From assembly GCF_001907675.1 (NCBI RefSeq), contig NZ_MPNT01000001.1:1-64000 (forward strand): a stretch of DNA of 64,000 bases, given 5' to 3'. How positions within the stretch are numbered: the stretch's first letter is position 1; each line of letters begins with the position of its first letter. Source of the stretch: Mycobacterium paraffinicum (GTDB taxonomy: Bacteria; Actinomycetota; Actinomycetes; Mycobacteriales; Mycobacteriaceae). The position numbers and the translations under genes were made by a program. The notes beneath the pieces were generated by a model. That model worked only from the letters and a program-made list of their open reading frames with translations, searched no databases and was not told the origin of the DNA. Below, piece by piece: positions 50,826-63,123 of this stretch.

Positions 50826-52212
50826 AGACCGTTTGGCCCTCCCCGGACACCTTGTCGATCCGCTTGGCCAGATACAACGCCTCGAGGGCGAGTTCCAGCG
50901 CCGCGGCGCGCTCACCCTCCGACTGGGCGTTGACCTTGGCGGCGATCTTGTCGACCACCGGCAGCGCGGGAACCGCGGCCAGCACGTCCTTGGCCGACAC
51001 GCGCTCACCCGTCGTGACCGCGGAACCGCCTTCGACAGCGGACACCAAGGATCCGACGTCGATGCCGCCGAGCACCCGGGAGGCGGTGTCGGCCGTGGCC
51101 CGGCGCAGCAGGTGCTCGAGCACGGCCTGCTCGCGGCCCTCCTCACCGGACTCGAATTCCAGCTTGCCGCGCAGGACGTCGATCACCGTGCCGAGGTCGA
51201 CCACGCGGGCGACGGGGTCCGTCTCCCCCAGCACCGCGCCGCGGTGGCGGGCGGCGGCGGCCACGGTCTCGGCCGCGGCGATCGCGAACCGCGCCGACAC
51301 CCCGGAGCGCTGATCGACGGAGTTGGATTCCCGCAAGTACCGGGCGAACCGGGCGATCACCTGCATCAGGTAGTCGGGGACCTGCGCGGACAGGTGCGCC
51401 TCTTGAACGATGACGCCGACCTCGGCGTCGAGCTCGAGCGGGTAATGGGTGCGGATCTCCGCGCCGAACCGGTCCTTGAGCGGGGTGATGATGCGGCCCC
51501 GGTTGGTGTAGTCCTCGGGGTTGGCGCTGGCCACCACCAAAACGTCCAGCGGCAGACGCAGGGTGTAGCCGCGGACCTGGATGTCGCGCTCCTCCATCAC
51601 GTTGAGCATCGACACCTGAATGCGCTCGGCGAGGTCGGGCAGCTCGTTGACCGCGACGATGCCGCGGTGTGCCCGCGGGATCAGGCCGTAGGCGATGGTC
51701 TCCGGGTCACCGAGGCTGCGGCCCTCGGCGACCTTGATCGGGTCGATGTCGCCGACGAGGTCGGCGACGCTGGTGTCCGGAGTTGCCAGCTTCTCGGTGT
51801 AGCGCTCGCTGCGGTGCCGCCACTCGATCGGCAGGTCGTCGCCCAGGGTGGCGGCCTTGCGGATCGACTCCGGGGTGATCGGCGAATAGGGATGCTCGCC
51901 CAATTCCGCCCCGGCGATCACCGGCGTCCACTCGTCGAGCAGGCCCACCAGGGCGCGCAGCAGCCGCGTCTTGCCCTGACCACGCTCACCGAGCAGGACG
52001 AAGTCGTGCCCGGCGATGAGCGCCCGCTCCAGCTGCGGCAGAACGGTGTCGTCGAAACCGAGGATGCCCGGCCATACCGCTTCCCCATCCGCGCCGTCGG
52101 CGAGACGCGTCAGCAGGTTTTCCCGAATTTCCTGTTTGACTCCCCGCTCACGATGGCCGGCGGCACGCAGCTCACCGACGGTCCGGGGCAGATTGCTGGG
52201 TGATGGCACCAC
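50818..52212 (-). CDS. MoxR/magnesium-chelatase-like AAA+ ATPase (Rv0958 homologue)
   Basis: 464 residues. Walker A is LLGERGQGKTRLL; Walker B and following text read GIVAVNELPDLAERIQVSML, where the usual Asp-Glu is Asn-Glu. The sensor 1 segment is VVASANPEDYTNRGR and the arginine finger region FGAEIRTHYPLE. With the VWA partner it resembles ChlI/ChlD, but mycobacteria make no chlorophyll; assembly or activation of a metal enzyme is the likely role. Confidence 0.88.
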   Translation of the reverse strand: MVPSPSNLPRTVGELRAAGHRERGVKQEIRENLLTRLADGADGEAVWPGILGFDDTVLPQLERALIAGHDFVLLGERGQGKTRLLRALVGLLDEWTPVIAGAELGEHPYSPITPESIRKAATLGDDLPIEWRHRSERYTEKLATPDTSVADLVGDIDPIKVAEGRSLGDPETIAYGLIPRAHRGIVAVNELPDLAERIQVSMLNVMEERDIQVRGYTLRLPLDVLVVASANPEDYTNRGRIITPLKDRFGAEIRTHYPLELDAEVGVIVQEAHLSAQVPDYLMQVIARFARYLRESNSVDQRSGVSARFAIAAAETVAAAARHRGAVLGETDPVARVVDLGTVIDVLRGKLEFESGEEGREQAVLEHLLRRATADTASRVLGGIDVGSLVSAVEGGSAVTTGERVSAKDVLAAVPALPVVDKIAAKVNAQSEGERAAALELALEALYLAKRIDKVSGEGQTVYG

Positions 52213-52253
52213 TCCACGCTACGCGTTGCGTAACCGCCTCACGCGCTGAGCGC

Positions 52254-53837
52254 TCAGTGGGCGAAGTGGCGGGCGCCGGTGAGGTACAACGTGACCCCGG
52301 CGTTGGCTGCCGCCGCGGTCACCTCATCGTCGCGGACCGAGCCGCCGGGATGGACTATCGCCCTGACCCCCGCGGCGGTCAGCGTCTCGAGTCCGTCGGG
52401 GAAGGGAAAGAACGCGTCCGAGGCCGCGACCGCGCCGCGGACCCTGTCGGCGCCCCTTTCCACCGCGAGCCGTGCGGCGTCGACCCGGTTCACCTGTCCC
52501 ATGCCCACGCCGATGGTGGCGCCGCCGCCGGCGATCACGATGGCGTTCGATTTGACCGCGCGGCACGCCCGCCAGGCGAAGACCAGGTCGGTCAGCGTGG
52601 CGGGGTCGGCCGGTGATCCCGTCGCCAGGGTCCAGTTGGCGGGGTTGTCGCCGTGCGCGTCGAGCTCGTCGCGTTGCTGGACCAGCAGCCCACCGCTGAT
52701 CGGTCGCAGCTCCGTGCCCCCGGTCAGCGGCTCGGAGGCCACCAGCACCCGGATGTTCTTCTTCCGCGTCAGGGCTTCCAACGCCTCCGGCGCGTAGGCC
52801 GGCGCGACGATGACCTCGGTGAAGATGGTGCTCACATACTCGGCCATCTCGAGGCTGACTTCGGTATTGGCCGCGATGACCCCGCCGAATGCGCTCAACG
52901 GATCGCATTCGTGGGCCTTGCGGTGCGCATCGGCCACCGATTCCGTCGAGATCGCGATTCCACAGGGGTTGGCGTGCTTGATGATCGCCACGCAGGTCTG
53001 TTCGTGGTCGAAGGCGGCCCGCCAGGCCGCGTCCGCATCGGTGAAGTTGTTGTACGACATCTCTTTTCCGTGCAGCTGCTCGGCCTGCGCCAGTCCCGGC
53101 CAGGCGCCGGGGTCGCTGTAGAGCGCCGCCTGCTGGTGCGGGTTCTCGCCGTACCGCAGCATCGCCGATCGGCTCCAGCTGCGCCCCAACCACTTGGGGA
53201 ACGCGGTCGGCGGGTGCTCGGGCGCCAGCGTCGACTCCATCCAGCCCGCCACGGCGATGTCGTAGTCCGCGGTGTGCTGAAACGCCAGCGCCGCCAGCTT
53301 CTTTCGCTCGGCCAGGGTGAAACCACCGTGTCGCACCGCGGCGAGCACGCCGTCGTAACCGCGTGGGTCGACGACCACCGCCACGCTGGGATGATTTTTC
53401 GCGGCGGCACGGACCATCGACGGCCCGCCGATGTCGATCTGCTCGACGCACTCGTCGATGCTGGCGCCGGAGTCGACGGTCTCGCTGAACGGATACAGGT
53501 TGACGACGACGAGCTCGAACGCGGCGACACCCAGTTCCTCGAGCGCCGCGGCGTGTTCGGGTTTGCGGAGGTCGGCGAGCAGGCCGGCATGCACCCGCGG
53601 GTGCAGCGTCTTGACCCGCCCGTCGAGCACCTCGGGAAAGCCGGTCAGCTCCTCCACCCGGGTGACCGGAATGCCTTTCTCGGCAATGGTCTTCGCCGTC
53701 GACCCGGTCGAGACGATCTCGACGCCCGCGTCCGTCAGCCCGCGGGCGAGGTCGACGAGGCCGCTCTTGTCGTAGACGCTGATCAACGCGCGGCGGATCG
53801 GCCTTTTCGCCGTCTCCGGCCAGTCGTCGGTGCTCAT
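52254..53837 (-). CDS. purH: Bifunctional AICAR transformylase/IMP cyclohydrolase
   Basis: 527 residues; the last two steps of IMP synthesis. The cyclohydrolase domain (MGS-like fold) begins [20 protein letters not shown], and the transformylase domain carries the catalytic Lys-His in [13 protein letters not shown], with [20 protein letters not shown] and [10 protein letters not shown] at the end. Full length. The start overlaps the purN stop by 4 bases, so the two purine genes are coupled. Confidence 0.97.
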   Translation of the reverse strand: MSTDDWPETAKRPIRRALISVYDKSGLVDLARGLTDAGVEIVSTGSTAKTIAEKGIPVTRVEELTGFPEVLDGRVKTLHPRVHAGLLADLRKPEHAAALEELGVAAFELVVVNLYPFSETVDSGASIDECVEQIDIGGPSMVRAAAKNHPSVAVVVDPRGYDGVLAAVRHGGFTLAERKKLAALAFQHTADYDIAVAGWMESTLAPEHPPTAFPKWLGRSWSRSAMLRYGENPHQQAALYSDPGAWPGLAQAEQLHGKEMSYNNFTDADAAWRAAFDHEQTCVAIIKHANPCGIAISTESVADAHRKAHECDPLSAFGGVIAANTEVSLEMAEYVSTIFTEVIVAPAYAPEALEALTRKKNIRVLVASEPLTGGTELRPISGGLLVQQRDELDAHGDNPANWTLATGSPADPATLTDLVFAWRACRAVKSNAIVIAGGGATIGVGMGQVNRVDAARLAVERGADRVRGAVAASDAFFPFPDGLETLTAAGVRAIVHPGGSVRDDEVTAAAANAGVTLYLTGARHFAH

Positions 53838-54481
53838 CGCTTGGTCGCCTTTCGTCCGATCGTCGCTGTTCTTCCGACCAGGGTCAGGCCTCCGGTCGCG
53901 ATCTCGGCCACCACGTCCACCAGGAGCTTCCGTTCGGTGACCTTGATGCGTTCATGCAGGGTCTCTTCGCTGTCGCCGTCGAGCACCGGCACGGATTGCT
54001 GGGCCAGGATCGGCCCGGTGTCCGTCCCGGCGTCCACCAGATGCACCGTACAACCTGTGACCTTCACGCCGTAGGCCAACGCGTCGGCCACTCCGTGCGC
54101 GCCCGGGAACGCCGGCAACAACGCCGGATGGGTGTTGATGATCCGTCCATAGAATCGCGAAAGGAACTGTGGCCCAAGTATTTTCATAAAACCAGCCGAC
54201 ACCACCAGGTCGGGCGAGTGCGCGGCGGTGGCTGCGGTGATGGCCGCGTCCCAGGCGGCGCGGTCGGGGTGTTCGCCAAGCCGGGCGGTGAACGTCGGCA
54301 GTGCCGCCCGCGCGGCGATCTCGGTGGCCAGGCAGTCGCGGTCGGCGCCGACGGCGACCACGCGGGCCGGGTACTCGCCGACGGCGGCGTCGAGCAGGGA
54401 GCTCAGCAACGATCCGGTGCCCGATGCCAGCACCACCACTCGTGCCGGCGCACTCGGGGGCACATGGAGCGGTTCGGCCAC
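53834..54481 (-). CDS. purN: Phosphoribosylglycinamide formyltransferase
   Basis: 215 residues; adds a formyl group to GAR in purine synthesis using 10-formyl-THF. The catalytic Asn and His lie in [20 protein letters not shown] and the catalytic Asp in [14 protein letters not shown], all present. Close to purH (ATGA overlap) and 21 bases after perM. Confidence 0.96.
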   Translation of the reverse strand: MAEPLHVPPSAPARVVVLASGTGSLLSSLLDAAVGEYPARVVAVGADRDCLATEIAARAALPTFTARLGEHPDRAAWDAAITAATAAHSPDLVVSAGFMKILGPQFLSRFYGRIINTHPALLPAFPGAHGVADALAYGVKVTGCTVHLVDAGTDTGPILAQQSVPVLDGDSEETLHERIKVTERKLLVDVVAEIATGGLTLVGRTATIGRKATKR

Positions 54482-54502
54482 AAGCAGAGAGCCTAGTGGC
54501 AG

Positions 54503-55888
54503 CTAGTCGTCGGACTCGCGGTCGGTCGCGCTCGGCGGCGCCCCGACGTCGTCGTGCGGCGGCACCCCGTCGTCGTCGCTCATCGATGCGTCGTCGTCGC
54601 TGACCGGCGCGCCGTGCGCGTCGACGTCGTCGTGGTCGGCCGGCGGCTCGTCGTCCGGCTCGGCCGCGGGCTCTTCGAAGACCTCCGCAAAGTCCGCCGG
54701 TTCTTCCGCCGCGGCCGGCGCGGGTTTGCGCCGCCGGGGCCGGGACCTGATGCCGCCGCTCATCACCAGCGTGACGCCGCCCACGACCGAGAACCAGAAG
54801 AACACCCCGATCAACAGGGCGCCCTGGTCGACGCCGACATCGCCGAAGTTGCCCAGCCGGCCGCTGCCGCCGTACGCGAGCAGGCACATCGCCAACGCGC
54901 CGGCGACCGATGCGACCAGGAGCTTGCCCGTCGCCGGGATCAGCGGCAACGCGCGCCGGGCGCATTGTTGCCCAACCGCCACCCCGGACGAGGCGCCGAT
55001 GATGAGCAGGGCGACCCACACCGGCCCGAGCGGCGGCCTGGGCGCCGCGGCCAGGATCGGCAGCGCCGGGATGTCGCCGCCGAAGACGGTGAACGAACTG
55101 AAGGTCGCGAAGCCCAGGTGAGCGCTGGACCCGACCGCCATCGCCGAGGTGCCCACGATGACGTTGGGCGCGTACAACACCGACAGGACCGTGAGGCTGA
55201 ACTGGCCGAATATCGACTCGGTGATCCCGTAGAGCTCTTGCATCGTCGCCCAATGCACCACCAGCGAGGCCGCGGTGACCAAGCCGGAGAGGCCGACCAA
55301 CGCCAGCACCCCCGCGGAGGCCGCGCGCAGCGCGTCGCCCAGCCACAACGGCAGGCTCAACACCGCCAACGACCGTCGCCCCACCCGCGACCACACGCCG
55401 AACGCGGCGCCGATGGTGTGCACCACCAGCACGCCGGCGAACGCGCGCAGTGCGCTGGGGGTTTGCAGTTCGGTGATCACCGACGATGCATCGTGGATGA
55501 CCGCCAGGGCGATCGCGGCGATCAGCAGGGGCCCGCCGAGCGCCGACGCGACGACCCAGCGGATCACCAGCCACGAGGAATACGGCGAGATGGCCCGGGC
55601 GGTGCTGCGCGCGGTAGCCCAGATCAGCAACAGCACCGGCAACAGCGGCATCACGCCCAGTTCGCGACCGCCGATCGAGACCGGCACCTGGTGGATGCCG
55701 AGCCACATGCTCGCGATCGCGCCCAGCGCGCCGGTCATGTCGCTGTTGGCGATCAACAACTGCAGCAGCGTGACCGCGGCGATGACGACCAGGGCCACCA
55801 CCGCGGGGCCGAACGCGACCCGGACGAGGTCACGGGCCTGTCGAGCGCCCACCGGCCGGTTGTCCGCGCCTTCCGACACCCTTTTCAC
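54503..55888 (-). CDS. perM: Integral membrane protein PerM (Rv0955 homologue)
   Basis: 461 residues, GTG start. At least ten hydrophobic helices over residues 25-380 ([40 protein letters not shown]) and a long acidic tail ([20 protein letters not shown]). In M. tuberculosis PerM stabilises FtsB and is needed for cell division at low magnesium and in chronic infection. Same strand as purN-purH. Confidence 0.9.
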   Translation of the reverse strand: MKRVSEGADNRPVGARQARDLVRVAFGPAVVALVVIAAVTLLQLLIANSDMTGALGAIASMWLGIHQVPVSIGGRELGVMPLLPVLLLIWATARSTARAISPYSSWLVIRWVVASALGGPLLIAAIALAVIHDASSVITELQTPSALRAFAGVLVVHTIGAAFGVWSRVGRRSLAVLSLPLWLGDALRAASAGVLALVGLSGLVTAASLVVHWATMQELYGITESIFGQFSLTVLSVLYAPNVIVGTSAMAVGSSAHLGFATFSSFTVFGGDIPALPILAAAPRPPLGPVWVALLIIGASSGVAVGQQCARRALPLIPATGKLLVASVAGALAMCLLAYGGSGRLGNFGDVGVDQGALLIGVFFWFSVVGGVTLVMSGGIRSRPRRRKPAPAAAEEPADFAEVFEEPAAEPDDEPPADHDDVDAHGAPVSDDDASMSDDDGVPPHDDVGAPPSATDRESDD

Positions 55889-55927
55889 TCTCGGCGCACG
55901 TCCCGACTTAGGCGCGAGGGCGCACGG

Positions 55928-56818
55928 TTAGGCCGGCGCTGGACCAGACGGCGATGAGGGCGGCTGCTGCTCCTGGCCGTAGGACTGCTGGGCCCCGCCC
56001 TGGTTGGAGTAATTGGGAGGCGAACCCTCGGAGCCCGAGCCGGCCGCCGGCGGCGGGCTGAAGCTGGGGAAGCCCGTGGGCGGGGTGGACGGCCCTTGCT
56101 GCGCGGCCGATTGGGGCCCGGACTGCGGCGCGGGCTGGGCACCGAAACCGCCGGTCTGAACCGCGGCTTGGGTCGGGGCCTGGCTGGCATAGCCGCCGTA
56201 CTGCGAGCCGTATCCCGGGTGCTGCGGCGACTGCTGCTGGCCCGGCTGACCGTAGTAGGGCTGCTGGCCGTATTGGCCGTACTGCCCGTACTGGCCGTAC
56301 TGGGCATAGGGGTCGTACTTCGGCCGCGGCGCCGGCGCGGTGATCACGCCCGCCTCCAACAGGACGACGACGACGGCCGCGATCGCCTGGAGCACGGCGC
56401 ACGCCACGAGAGGCCACATCGCCCAGCCGATCGAGACGCCGGTGGGCAGGTTGATGATCTCGGTGATGGCCAGCAATGCCCCGAGGACCGCGACTACCGC
56501 GACGATGCCGGCGTAGTTCTTCGCCTTGGGCAACAGGCTCAGGCCGGCCAACAGCGCGGCCAGCAGTGCGATGATGACCGCCGTGCCCGCGTCGCCGGCG
56601 CGTCCACCGACGCCCGGGCCGAGGTCGGCGCCGATGGTGAACGTCGGCCCGAAGTTCAGCAGGTACACGGCCAGGCCGAGCACGACCACCGCGATGTTGA
56701 GGTAGAGCGGGAGCTTGGTGGTGCCGTCGTCGTCCTTGGTGAACGACGGAGTGGCGCCTGCGTAGGAGCCGCCCTGCGGCGAGGGTTGGTATCCGGGGCT
56801 GCCGGGCGAGTAGGTCAT
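55928..56818 (-). CDS. 34-kDa-antigen-type membrane protein (Rv0954 homologue)
   Basis: 296 residues: four membrane helices over 45-165 ([33 protein letters not shown]), then a low-complexity tail with repeats [18 protein letters not shown] and Gln/Ser/Pro-rich stretches. It matches the DUF5336 antigen family. In M. tuberculosis the homologue (CwsA-like context) has been tied to divisome or cell-wall proteins. Follows perM within 40 bases in the upstream sense. Confidence 0.85.
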   Translation of the reverse strand: MTYSPGSPGYQPSPQGGSYAGATPSFTKDDDGTTKLPLYLNIAVVVLGLAVYLLNFGPTFTIGADLGPGVGGRAGDAGTAVIIALLAALLAGLSLLPKAKNYAGIVAVVAVLGALLAITEIINLPTGVSIGWAMWPLVACAVLQAIAAVVVVLLEAGVITAPAPRPKYDPYAQYGQYGQYGQYGQQPYYGQPGQQQSPQHPGYGSQYGGYASQAPTQAAVQTGGFGAQPAPQSGPQSAAQQGPSTPPTGFPSFSPPPAAGSGSEGSPPNYSNQGGAQQSYGQEQQPPSSPSGPAPA

Positions 56819-57060
56819 TGGCTCCTCCTGTTGCGTTGCCTGTGAAGTGCCTTTGCGGGCGCCACGGTGGGGTCGCGACGCTGTGCTTGCGGGCGCGCCG
56901 TTCCATAAACGCCGTGCCCGGCGGTTGCGTTGCGACGCGATCGACCAACCACGCTAGCGCACTTCGGAACGCCCGTGCCGTGACCACCGGCTTGGACCGC
57001 GATCCGCGCCGTGGGCCTCGCCCGGAACGGCAGGCGCGCCGGCAGCTTGCTCAGCGGAGG

Positions 57061-57074
57061 TAGAACACGTTCTA
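57061..57074 (+). promoter_or_regulatory. KstR box
   Basis: TAGAACACGTTCTA is a perfect palindrome and fits the KstR motif TnnAACnnGTTnnA exactly. It lies 9 bases before the ATG of the F420-type oxidoreductase, so cholesterol-dependent derepression is expected. Confidence 0.85.
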
Positions 57075-57083
57075 ATTCTCCCC

Positions 57084-57932
57084 ATGGATTACGGGCTTGT
57101 GCTTTTTACCAGCGACCGCGGCATCTCTCCGGCGTCGGCCGCGAAGCTTGCCGACGACCACGGCTTCACGACCTTCTACGTGCCAGAACACACGCATATC
57201 CCGATTAAGCGTGAGGCGGCGCACCCGACGACGGGCGACGCGTCGCTGCCCGACGACCGCTACATGCGGACGCTAGACCCATGGGTAAGCCTGGGTGCGG
57301 CGTGCGCCGTCACGTCGCGGGTGCGGCTCTCCACGGCGGTCGCGCTGCCCGTCGAACACGACCCGATCACGTTGGCGAAAAGCATCGCCACCCTCGACCA
57401 TTTGTCCGGCGGACGGGTCAGCCTCGGCGTGGGCTTCGGCTGGAACACCGACGAACTCGCCGACCACGGCGTGCCGCCTGCGCGGCGCCGCACCATGCTG
57501 CGCGAATACATCGAGGCGATGCGCGAGCTGTGGACCAAGGAGGAAGCCGCCTACGACGGCGAGTTCGTCAAGTTCGGGCCCAGCTGGGCGTGGCCCAAGC
57601 CCGTACAGCCGCACATCCCCGTGCTGGTGGGCGCGGCCGGAACCGAAAAGAACTTCAAGTGGATCGCCCGCAGCGCCGACGGCTGGATCACCACCCCGCG
57701 CGACTTCGACATCGACGAACCGGTCAAGTTGCTGCAGGACACCTGGGCGGCCGCCGACCGCGGCGGCGCCCCGCAGATCGTGGCGCTGGACTTCAAGCCG
57801 ATCCCCGAGAAGCTCGCCAAGTGGGCCGAGCTGGGCGTGACCGAGGTGCTGTTCGGCCTGCCGGACAAGGCCGAGGACGAGGTCGCCGCCTACGTCGAGC
57901 GGCTGGCGGGCAAGCTGGCCGCCCTGGTCTGA
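57084..57932 (+). CDS. LLM-class F420-dependent oxidoreductase (Rv0953c homologue)
   Basis: 282 residues of the luciferase-like TIM barrel: FYVPEHTHIPIKREAAHPTT, LATLDHLSGGRVSLGVGFGW and GAAGTEKNFKWIARSADGWI are family segments for F420 or flavin binding. The KstR box at its 5' end places it in the sterol-catabolism regulon, but its substrate is unproven. Single gene, divergent from the 34-kDa antigen gene and convergent with the thiolase-like gene. Confidence 0.9.
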   Translation: MDYGLVLFTSDRGISPASAAKLADDHGFTTFYVPEHTHIPIKREAAHPTTGDASLPDDRYMRTLDPWVSLGAACAVTSRVRLSTAVALPVEHDPITLAKSIATLDHLSGGRVSLGVGFGWNTDELADHGVPPARRRTMLREYIEAMRELWTKEEAAYDGEFVKFGPSWAWPKPVQPHIPVLVGAAGTEKNFKWIARSADGWITTPRDFDIDEPVKLLQDTWAAADRGGAPQIVALDFKPIPEKLAKWAELGVTEVLFGLPDKAEDEVAAYVERLAGKLAALV

Positions 57933-58035
57933 CTGAATTCCTCCCGCATCTTCGCCAGACATAAGTCAGAGCGACCGTGCCCGGCGTGTCGTGTGTCTGG
58001 GTTACGTGTCGCGCAGCAAAGGCGCGACGCCTGAC

Positions 58036-59559
58036 CTACCCCAGCGAAGCCCGGTTGCCGTTGCCGGTTGACCACACGAAGATCTCCGCACCGAGTGGGT
58101 CGCCGTCGCACATCAACGCCACGAGATCCTCGTCGTCGGTGGTGGCCATGAATCGCGTGTGGTCCGCGGCGAGCCTGCCGACGATGATGCCGGTGCGGAC
58201 CGGCCAGTCGTAGCGCACCGAGTATGTCTCGATGGTTGCCGCACCGTCCGGCTTTTTCGTGACGTTGACCTTGGGCAGTGCGGCGATCTCCTTTCTCAGC
58301 TCCGCACAGTTGTCGGCGCGCCACTCCACCGGCGTGGTCGAGTAGATGCCGACCGAGTACTTGCTCATGATGCCGCCATTGGCGCCGACGAACCCGAATT
58401 CCCCTGGCCTGTCCCGCATCTGGGCTACCGTCTCGGCGATACCGTGCAGTGAATAGCTGTTGCCGGGGCCGCCGAAGTACGGCAATCCGCCGGTGAGGGT
58501 GAGGCCGCGCGGGTCGTCGGCGTCGATGCCCAGGGCTTCGCAGATGACGAAGACTGGAAACGGAAAGCAGCTGTACAGATCGAACGTGGCGATGTCGTCG
58601 ACGCCGATCCCGGCCACCCGCAACGCTTCCTGCGCCGCACGGACGGCGGCCGGGCTGGCGCCCAGGTCGGCGCGGTCGAGCATCGCCTGCTCGACCATGT
58701 CCGAATGGCCATGCAGATACACCCACTTGTCCTCGGTCACCCCGAGGCGGGTCGCGGCCTCCACCGACATCAGCACCGCCGCGGCGCCCTGGTTGACCTG
58801 ATCGCGGGCGACGAGCAGACGCGGGTAGGGGTCACCGATCATCCGGTTGTCCTCGGTGATCGTGATGATCTCGTCGACCGACCGCTCGACCGGTGACGAC
58901 GAAAACGGATTCTTGGCAGCAATTCTCGACATCGGCGCGAACAGTTCGGCCATTTCGCGTCGATAGTCGGCCACGCTCCGCCCGAGGCGGCCGCGCCGGG
59001 CATTCTCTAGGAGCCCGTACTGCACGGGCGCGCCGGTCAGGCCGTGCTGGATCGTGTATTCGTCGATATAGCTGGAGATCTGGTGGCCGCGATCCTCCAG
59101 CTGACCCTCGACGTGTTCGGTGAAGTCGGGCTTGTCATCGCGGTTCGCGAAATAACGGGCCGTCGACCCCGGCTCGGAGCCCATGATCAGCACGACATCG
59201 GCATCGCCGGCCGCGATCGTGTTGCCCGCCTCGGTGACCAGCTTCTGCGGGCCCTGCCCCCCTACTGGTTCGAGCACCACGCGGGCCGGGTCGCCGCCCA
59301 GCCGATTCATCACCGAACGCGGGTAGTTGTTGGACTTACCCAGCGTCGCCGGCATCGGTCCGGAGATCTCGAACTGCCGGAGCCCGAAGACCGTGTCGAC
59401 GACCTTGGCAACGCCTTTGGCGCCGGTGTCCGCAAGAGCCGCTTGCGTCGCCGCGGTCGCGAGGTCGACCGCCGACATGCCCCGATAGTCGGGGTCGTCG
59501 ATGCGCTCGGTGAACTGTCCGACCCCAACGAGCACCGGAGTGCGCGGATCCACCGGCAT
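58036..59559 (-). CDS. Thiolase-like protein type 1 (SCP2-thiolase related, extra C-terminal domain)
   Basis: 507 residues. The thiolase fold is plain (PVLVGVGQFTERIDDPDY, AGDADVVLIMGSEPGSTARY, FDLYSCFPFPVFVICEALGI), and about 100 extra residues follow it. The nucleophilic Cys of true thiolases is not found: its segment reads VGGQGPQKLVTEAGN. The C-terminal segment reads ANGGIMSKYSVGIYST, with Tyr where relatives have His. This matches the TLP1 group, in which a M. smegmatis member is reported to lack that Cys. So it is probably not a normal thiolase and may bind CoA or steroid esters. Confidence 0.8.
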   Translation of the reverse strand: MPVDPRTPVLVGVGQFTERIDDPDYRGMSAVDLATAATQAALADTGAKGVAKVVDTVFGLRQFEISGPMPATLGKSNNYPRSVMNRLGGDPARVVLEPVGGQGPQKLVTEAGNTIAAGDADVVLIMGSEPGSTARYFANRDDKPDFTEHVEGQLEDRGHQISSYIDEYTIQHGLTGAPVQYGLLENARRGRLGRSVADYRREMAELFAPMSRIAAKNPFSSSPVERSVDEIITITEDNRMIGDPYPRLLVARDQVNQGAAAVLMSVEAATRLGVTEDKWVYLHGHSDMVEQAMLDRADLGASPAAVRAAQEALRVAGIGVDDIATFDLYSCFPFPVFVICEALGIDADDPRGLTLTGGLPYFGGPGNSYSLHGIAETVAQMRDRPGEFGFVGANGGIMSKYSVGIYSTTPVEWRADNCAELRKEIAALPKVNVTKKPDGAATIETYSVRYDWPVRTGIIVGRLAADHTRFMATTDDEDLVALMCDGDPLGAEIFVWSTGNGNRASLG

Positions 59560-59670
59560 GACGAACCTCCTGGCAACTGTTAGTTCGACAGGCTAACCGA
59601 TGGCCGGGGTCGAAACGAAACCGCGGTCGGTTCGCGGAGTCGCGAGCCGACCAACGGTCTCGGTTGGGGG

Positions 59671-60573
59671 CTACAGGCTCTGCAGGATCTCCCGCGCCAG
59701 GGCCGCCGTCTCCGACGGGGTCTTGCCCACCTTGACGCCGGCCGCCTCCAAGGCCTCCTTCTTGGCGGCCGCGGTGCCCGACGAGCCGGACACGATGGCG
59801 CCGGCGTGGCCCATCGTCTTGCCCTCCGGCGCAGTGAATCCCGCGACGTAGCCGACGACCGGCTTGGAGACGTTGGCCTTGATGTAGTCGGCCGCGCGCT
59901 CCTCGGCATCGCCACCGATCTCGCCGATCATCACGATGACCTTGGTGTCGGGGTCCTTCTCGAACGCCTCGATGGCATCGATGTGCGTCGTCCCGATGAC
60001 GGGGTCGCCGCCGATGCCGATCGAGGTGGTGAACCCGAAATCGCGCAGCTCGTACATCATTTGGTAGGTCAGCGTGCCCGACTTGGACACCAGACCGACC
60101 GGACCCGGGCCGGTGATGTTGGCCGGGGTGATACCCGCCAGCGCCTCGCCCGGCGTGATGATGCCGGGGCAGTTCGGCCCGATGATGCGGGTCTTCTGCC
60201 CTTTGTCGACGTTGTAGGCCCACGCGTAAGCGGTGTCCTGCACCGGAATTCCCTCGGTGATGACGACCAGCAGCGGGATCTCGGCGTCGATGGCCTCGAT
60301 GATCGCGTCCTTGGCGAACTTCGGCGGCACGAAGACGACGGACACGTCGGCGCCGGTCTCCTTCATCGCCTCCGCGACGGTGGCGAACACCGGCAACTCG
60401 ACGTCCTTGCCGACCGGGTCGACGTGCGAGACGGTGGTGCCCGCCTTACGGGCGTTCACCCCGCCCACCACCTGGGTGCCCGCCTTCAGCATGAGCGCAG
60501 TGTGCTTGGTGCCCTCGCCGCCGGTGATGCCCTGGACGATGACCTTGGAATCCTTGTTCAGGAAGATCGACAT
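59671..60573 (-). CDS. sucD: Succinyl-CoA ligase alpha subunit
   Basis: 300 residues; TCA-cycle step giving ATP or GTP from succinyl-CoA. CoA-binding domain starts [20 protein letters not shown]; the phospho-His is in [20 protein letters not shown]. Complete. It follows sucC by 12 bases. Confidence 0.97.
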   Translation of the reverse strand: MSIFLNKDSKVIVQGITGGEGTKHTALMLKAGTQVVGGVNARKAGTTVSHVDPVGKDVELPVFATVAEAMKETGADVSVVFVPPKFAKDAIIEAIDAEIPLLVVITEGIPVQDTAYAWAYNVDKGQKTRIIGPNCPGIITPGEALAGITPANITGPGPVGLVSKSGTLTYQMMYELRDFGFTTSIGIGGDPVIGTTHIDAIEAFEKDPDTKVIVMIGEIGGDAEERAADYIKANVSKPVVGYVAGFTAPEGKTMGHAGAIVSGSSGTAAAKKEALEAAGVKVGKTPSETAALAREILQSL

Positions 60574-60585
60574 GTGTTGGCTCCC

Positions 60586-61749
<1,164 letters not shown>

Positions 61750-61997
61750 GGACTCTCTGTCTTCGCTCGACTCAACTGCTAGGCCTCTTGACGGGCGGTG
61801 CCGTGATCGGCAACTCGCACGGAGGAACTGTATCCACCGGCCAACCGCCCGTTTCGGGCGCGTCCGGCGATGTGGCACAGCTCACGGCCTAGCGACATAC
61901 CCCGTTCGTGAGCCAAATCACAATTTCCACGGGATTGCTCGACGAGGTTGCCAGTTCCGCGAGTTAGCGGATACCTTCCTAGGGTCCAGATAACGTT

Positions 61998-63122
61998 ATG
62001 GTCACGATACGAGGACATTCCAGCTTGTCCCAGCACCGTTTGACTTCTTCTACTGCTGAAACAGCAGGTGTGGTGAGAGTTGGTCGCGCGGCGGGCGGCC
62101 GCGGTACCGAGCCCCATCGCAACGAGGTCACCGAGATCCTCCCGCTCGACGGTTTCAACTTCGATGACCTTGATTGGCGCGACGAGGTCAGCGATCTCGG
62201 CGACCTCGACTACAGCAACGACTCCACCTTCGACAACGAGGCGCAGGTCTTGCTGGCCCCGGAGCTCGACGACCTCGACGAGGCCGATGACCCGACGCCG
62301 CTGTGGCTCGCCGCTCCCGTAACCGAGGTGCTGCCGCGGGTGGTCATCGAACCGGCCACCGAGGCGCGCCCCCGTCGCGTGCATGCCACCGACGTCGTCG
62401 CCGTTGCCCGGCACGGCGGAGCGCATCGCAAGGAGCCGACGAGCGCGGCCAGGGGTCGCCTGCTGATCTCCGCGATGGCCGCCGGCGCGGCCGCGGCGGC
62501 GGCGCACACCGCGACCAGCCACGCCGATACACCGAAGACCGAGGCCGTGCTGACCGCCAACGCGTCGGCGCTCACCGGCGGTTCGGCCAACAACACCATT
62601 CGCGGCGCCCAGGTCGTCGCGCTCCAGCCGGTGGCGACCGCCGCGGTGCACAACCAGGAGCTCGCCAAGGGCGTCGCGTTCGCCAACGACCGCGCTCAGC
62701 GTGAGGCGCGGTTGCAGCAGCCGCTGTACGTGATGCCGACGAAGGGCATCTTCACCTCCAACTTCGGTTACCGCTGGGGGGTGCTGCACGCCGGCATCGA
62801 TCTGGCCAACTCGATCGGGACGCCGATCTACGCGGTGTCCGACGGCGTCGTCATCGACTCGGGCCCCGCCGCCGGCTACGGCATGCTGGTCAAACTGCGC
62901 CATGCCGACGGCACCGTCACGCTTTACGGCCACATCAACACCACGCTGGTCAGCGTCGGCCAGCGCGTGATGGCCGGCGACCAGATCGCCACCATGGGCA
63001 ACCGGGGTAACTCCACAGGCCCTCACCTGCACTTCGAGGTGCTCCAAGGGGGCACCGAACGAATCGATCCAGTCCCGTGGCTCGCTAAGCGGGGACTTAT
63101 GGTCGGTAACTACGCTGGTTGA
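61998..63122 (+). CDS. M23-family peptidase, membrane-anchored (Rv0950c homologue)
   Basis: 374 residues. Acidic cytoplasmic N-terminus, a hydrophobic export segment ([20 protein letters not shown]), a linker, and a LytM/M23 domain with zinc ligands in [17 protein letters not shown] (His, Asp) and GPHLHFEV (His-x-His). It probably cuts peptidoglycan peptides; all visible ligands are kept. The next gene starts 1 base after its stop. Confidence 0.9.
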   Translation: MVTIRGHSSLSQHRLTSSTAETAGVVRVGRAAGGRGTEPHRNEVTEILPLDGFNFDDLDWRDEVSDLGDLDYSNDSTFDNEAQVLLAPELDDLDEADDPTPLWLAAPVTEVLPRVVIEPATEARPRRVHATDVVAVARHGGAHRKEPTSAARGRLLISAMAAGAAAAAAHTATSHADTPKTEAVLTANASALTGGSANNTIRGAQVVALQPVATAAVHNQELAKGVAFANDRAQREARLQQPLYVMPTKGIFTSNFGYRWGVLHAGIDLANSIGTPIYAVSDGVVIDSGPAAGYGMLVKLRHADGTVTLYGHINTTLVSVGQRVMAGDQIATMGNRGNSTGPHLHFEVLQGGTERIDPVPWLAKRGLMVGNYAG

Positions 63123-63123
63123 G

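Noticed and set aside
53952..55706. 584-residue minus-strand frame in the purN-perM region
   Set aside because: Arg/Gly-rich shadow of purN and perM, which both read cleanly in another frame.
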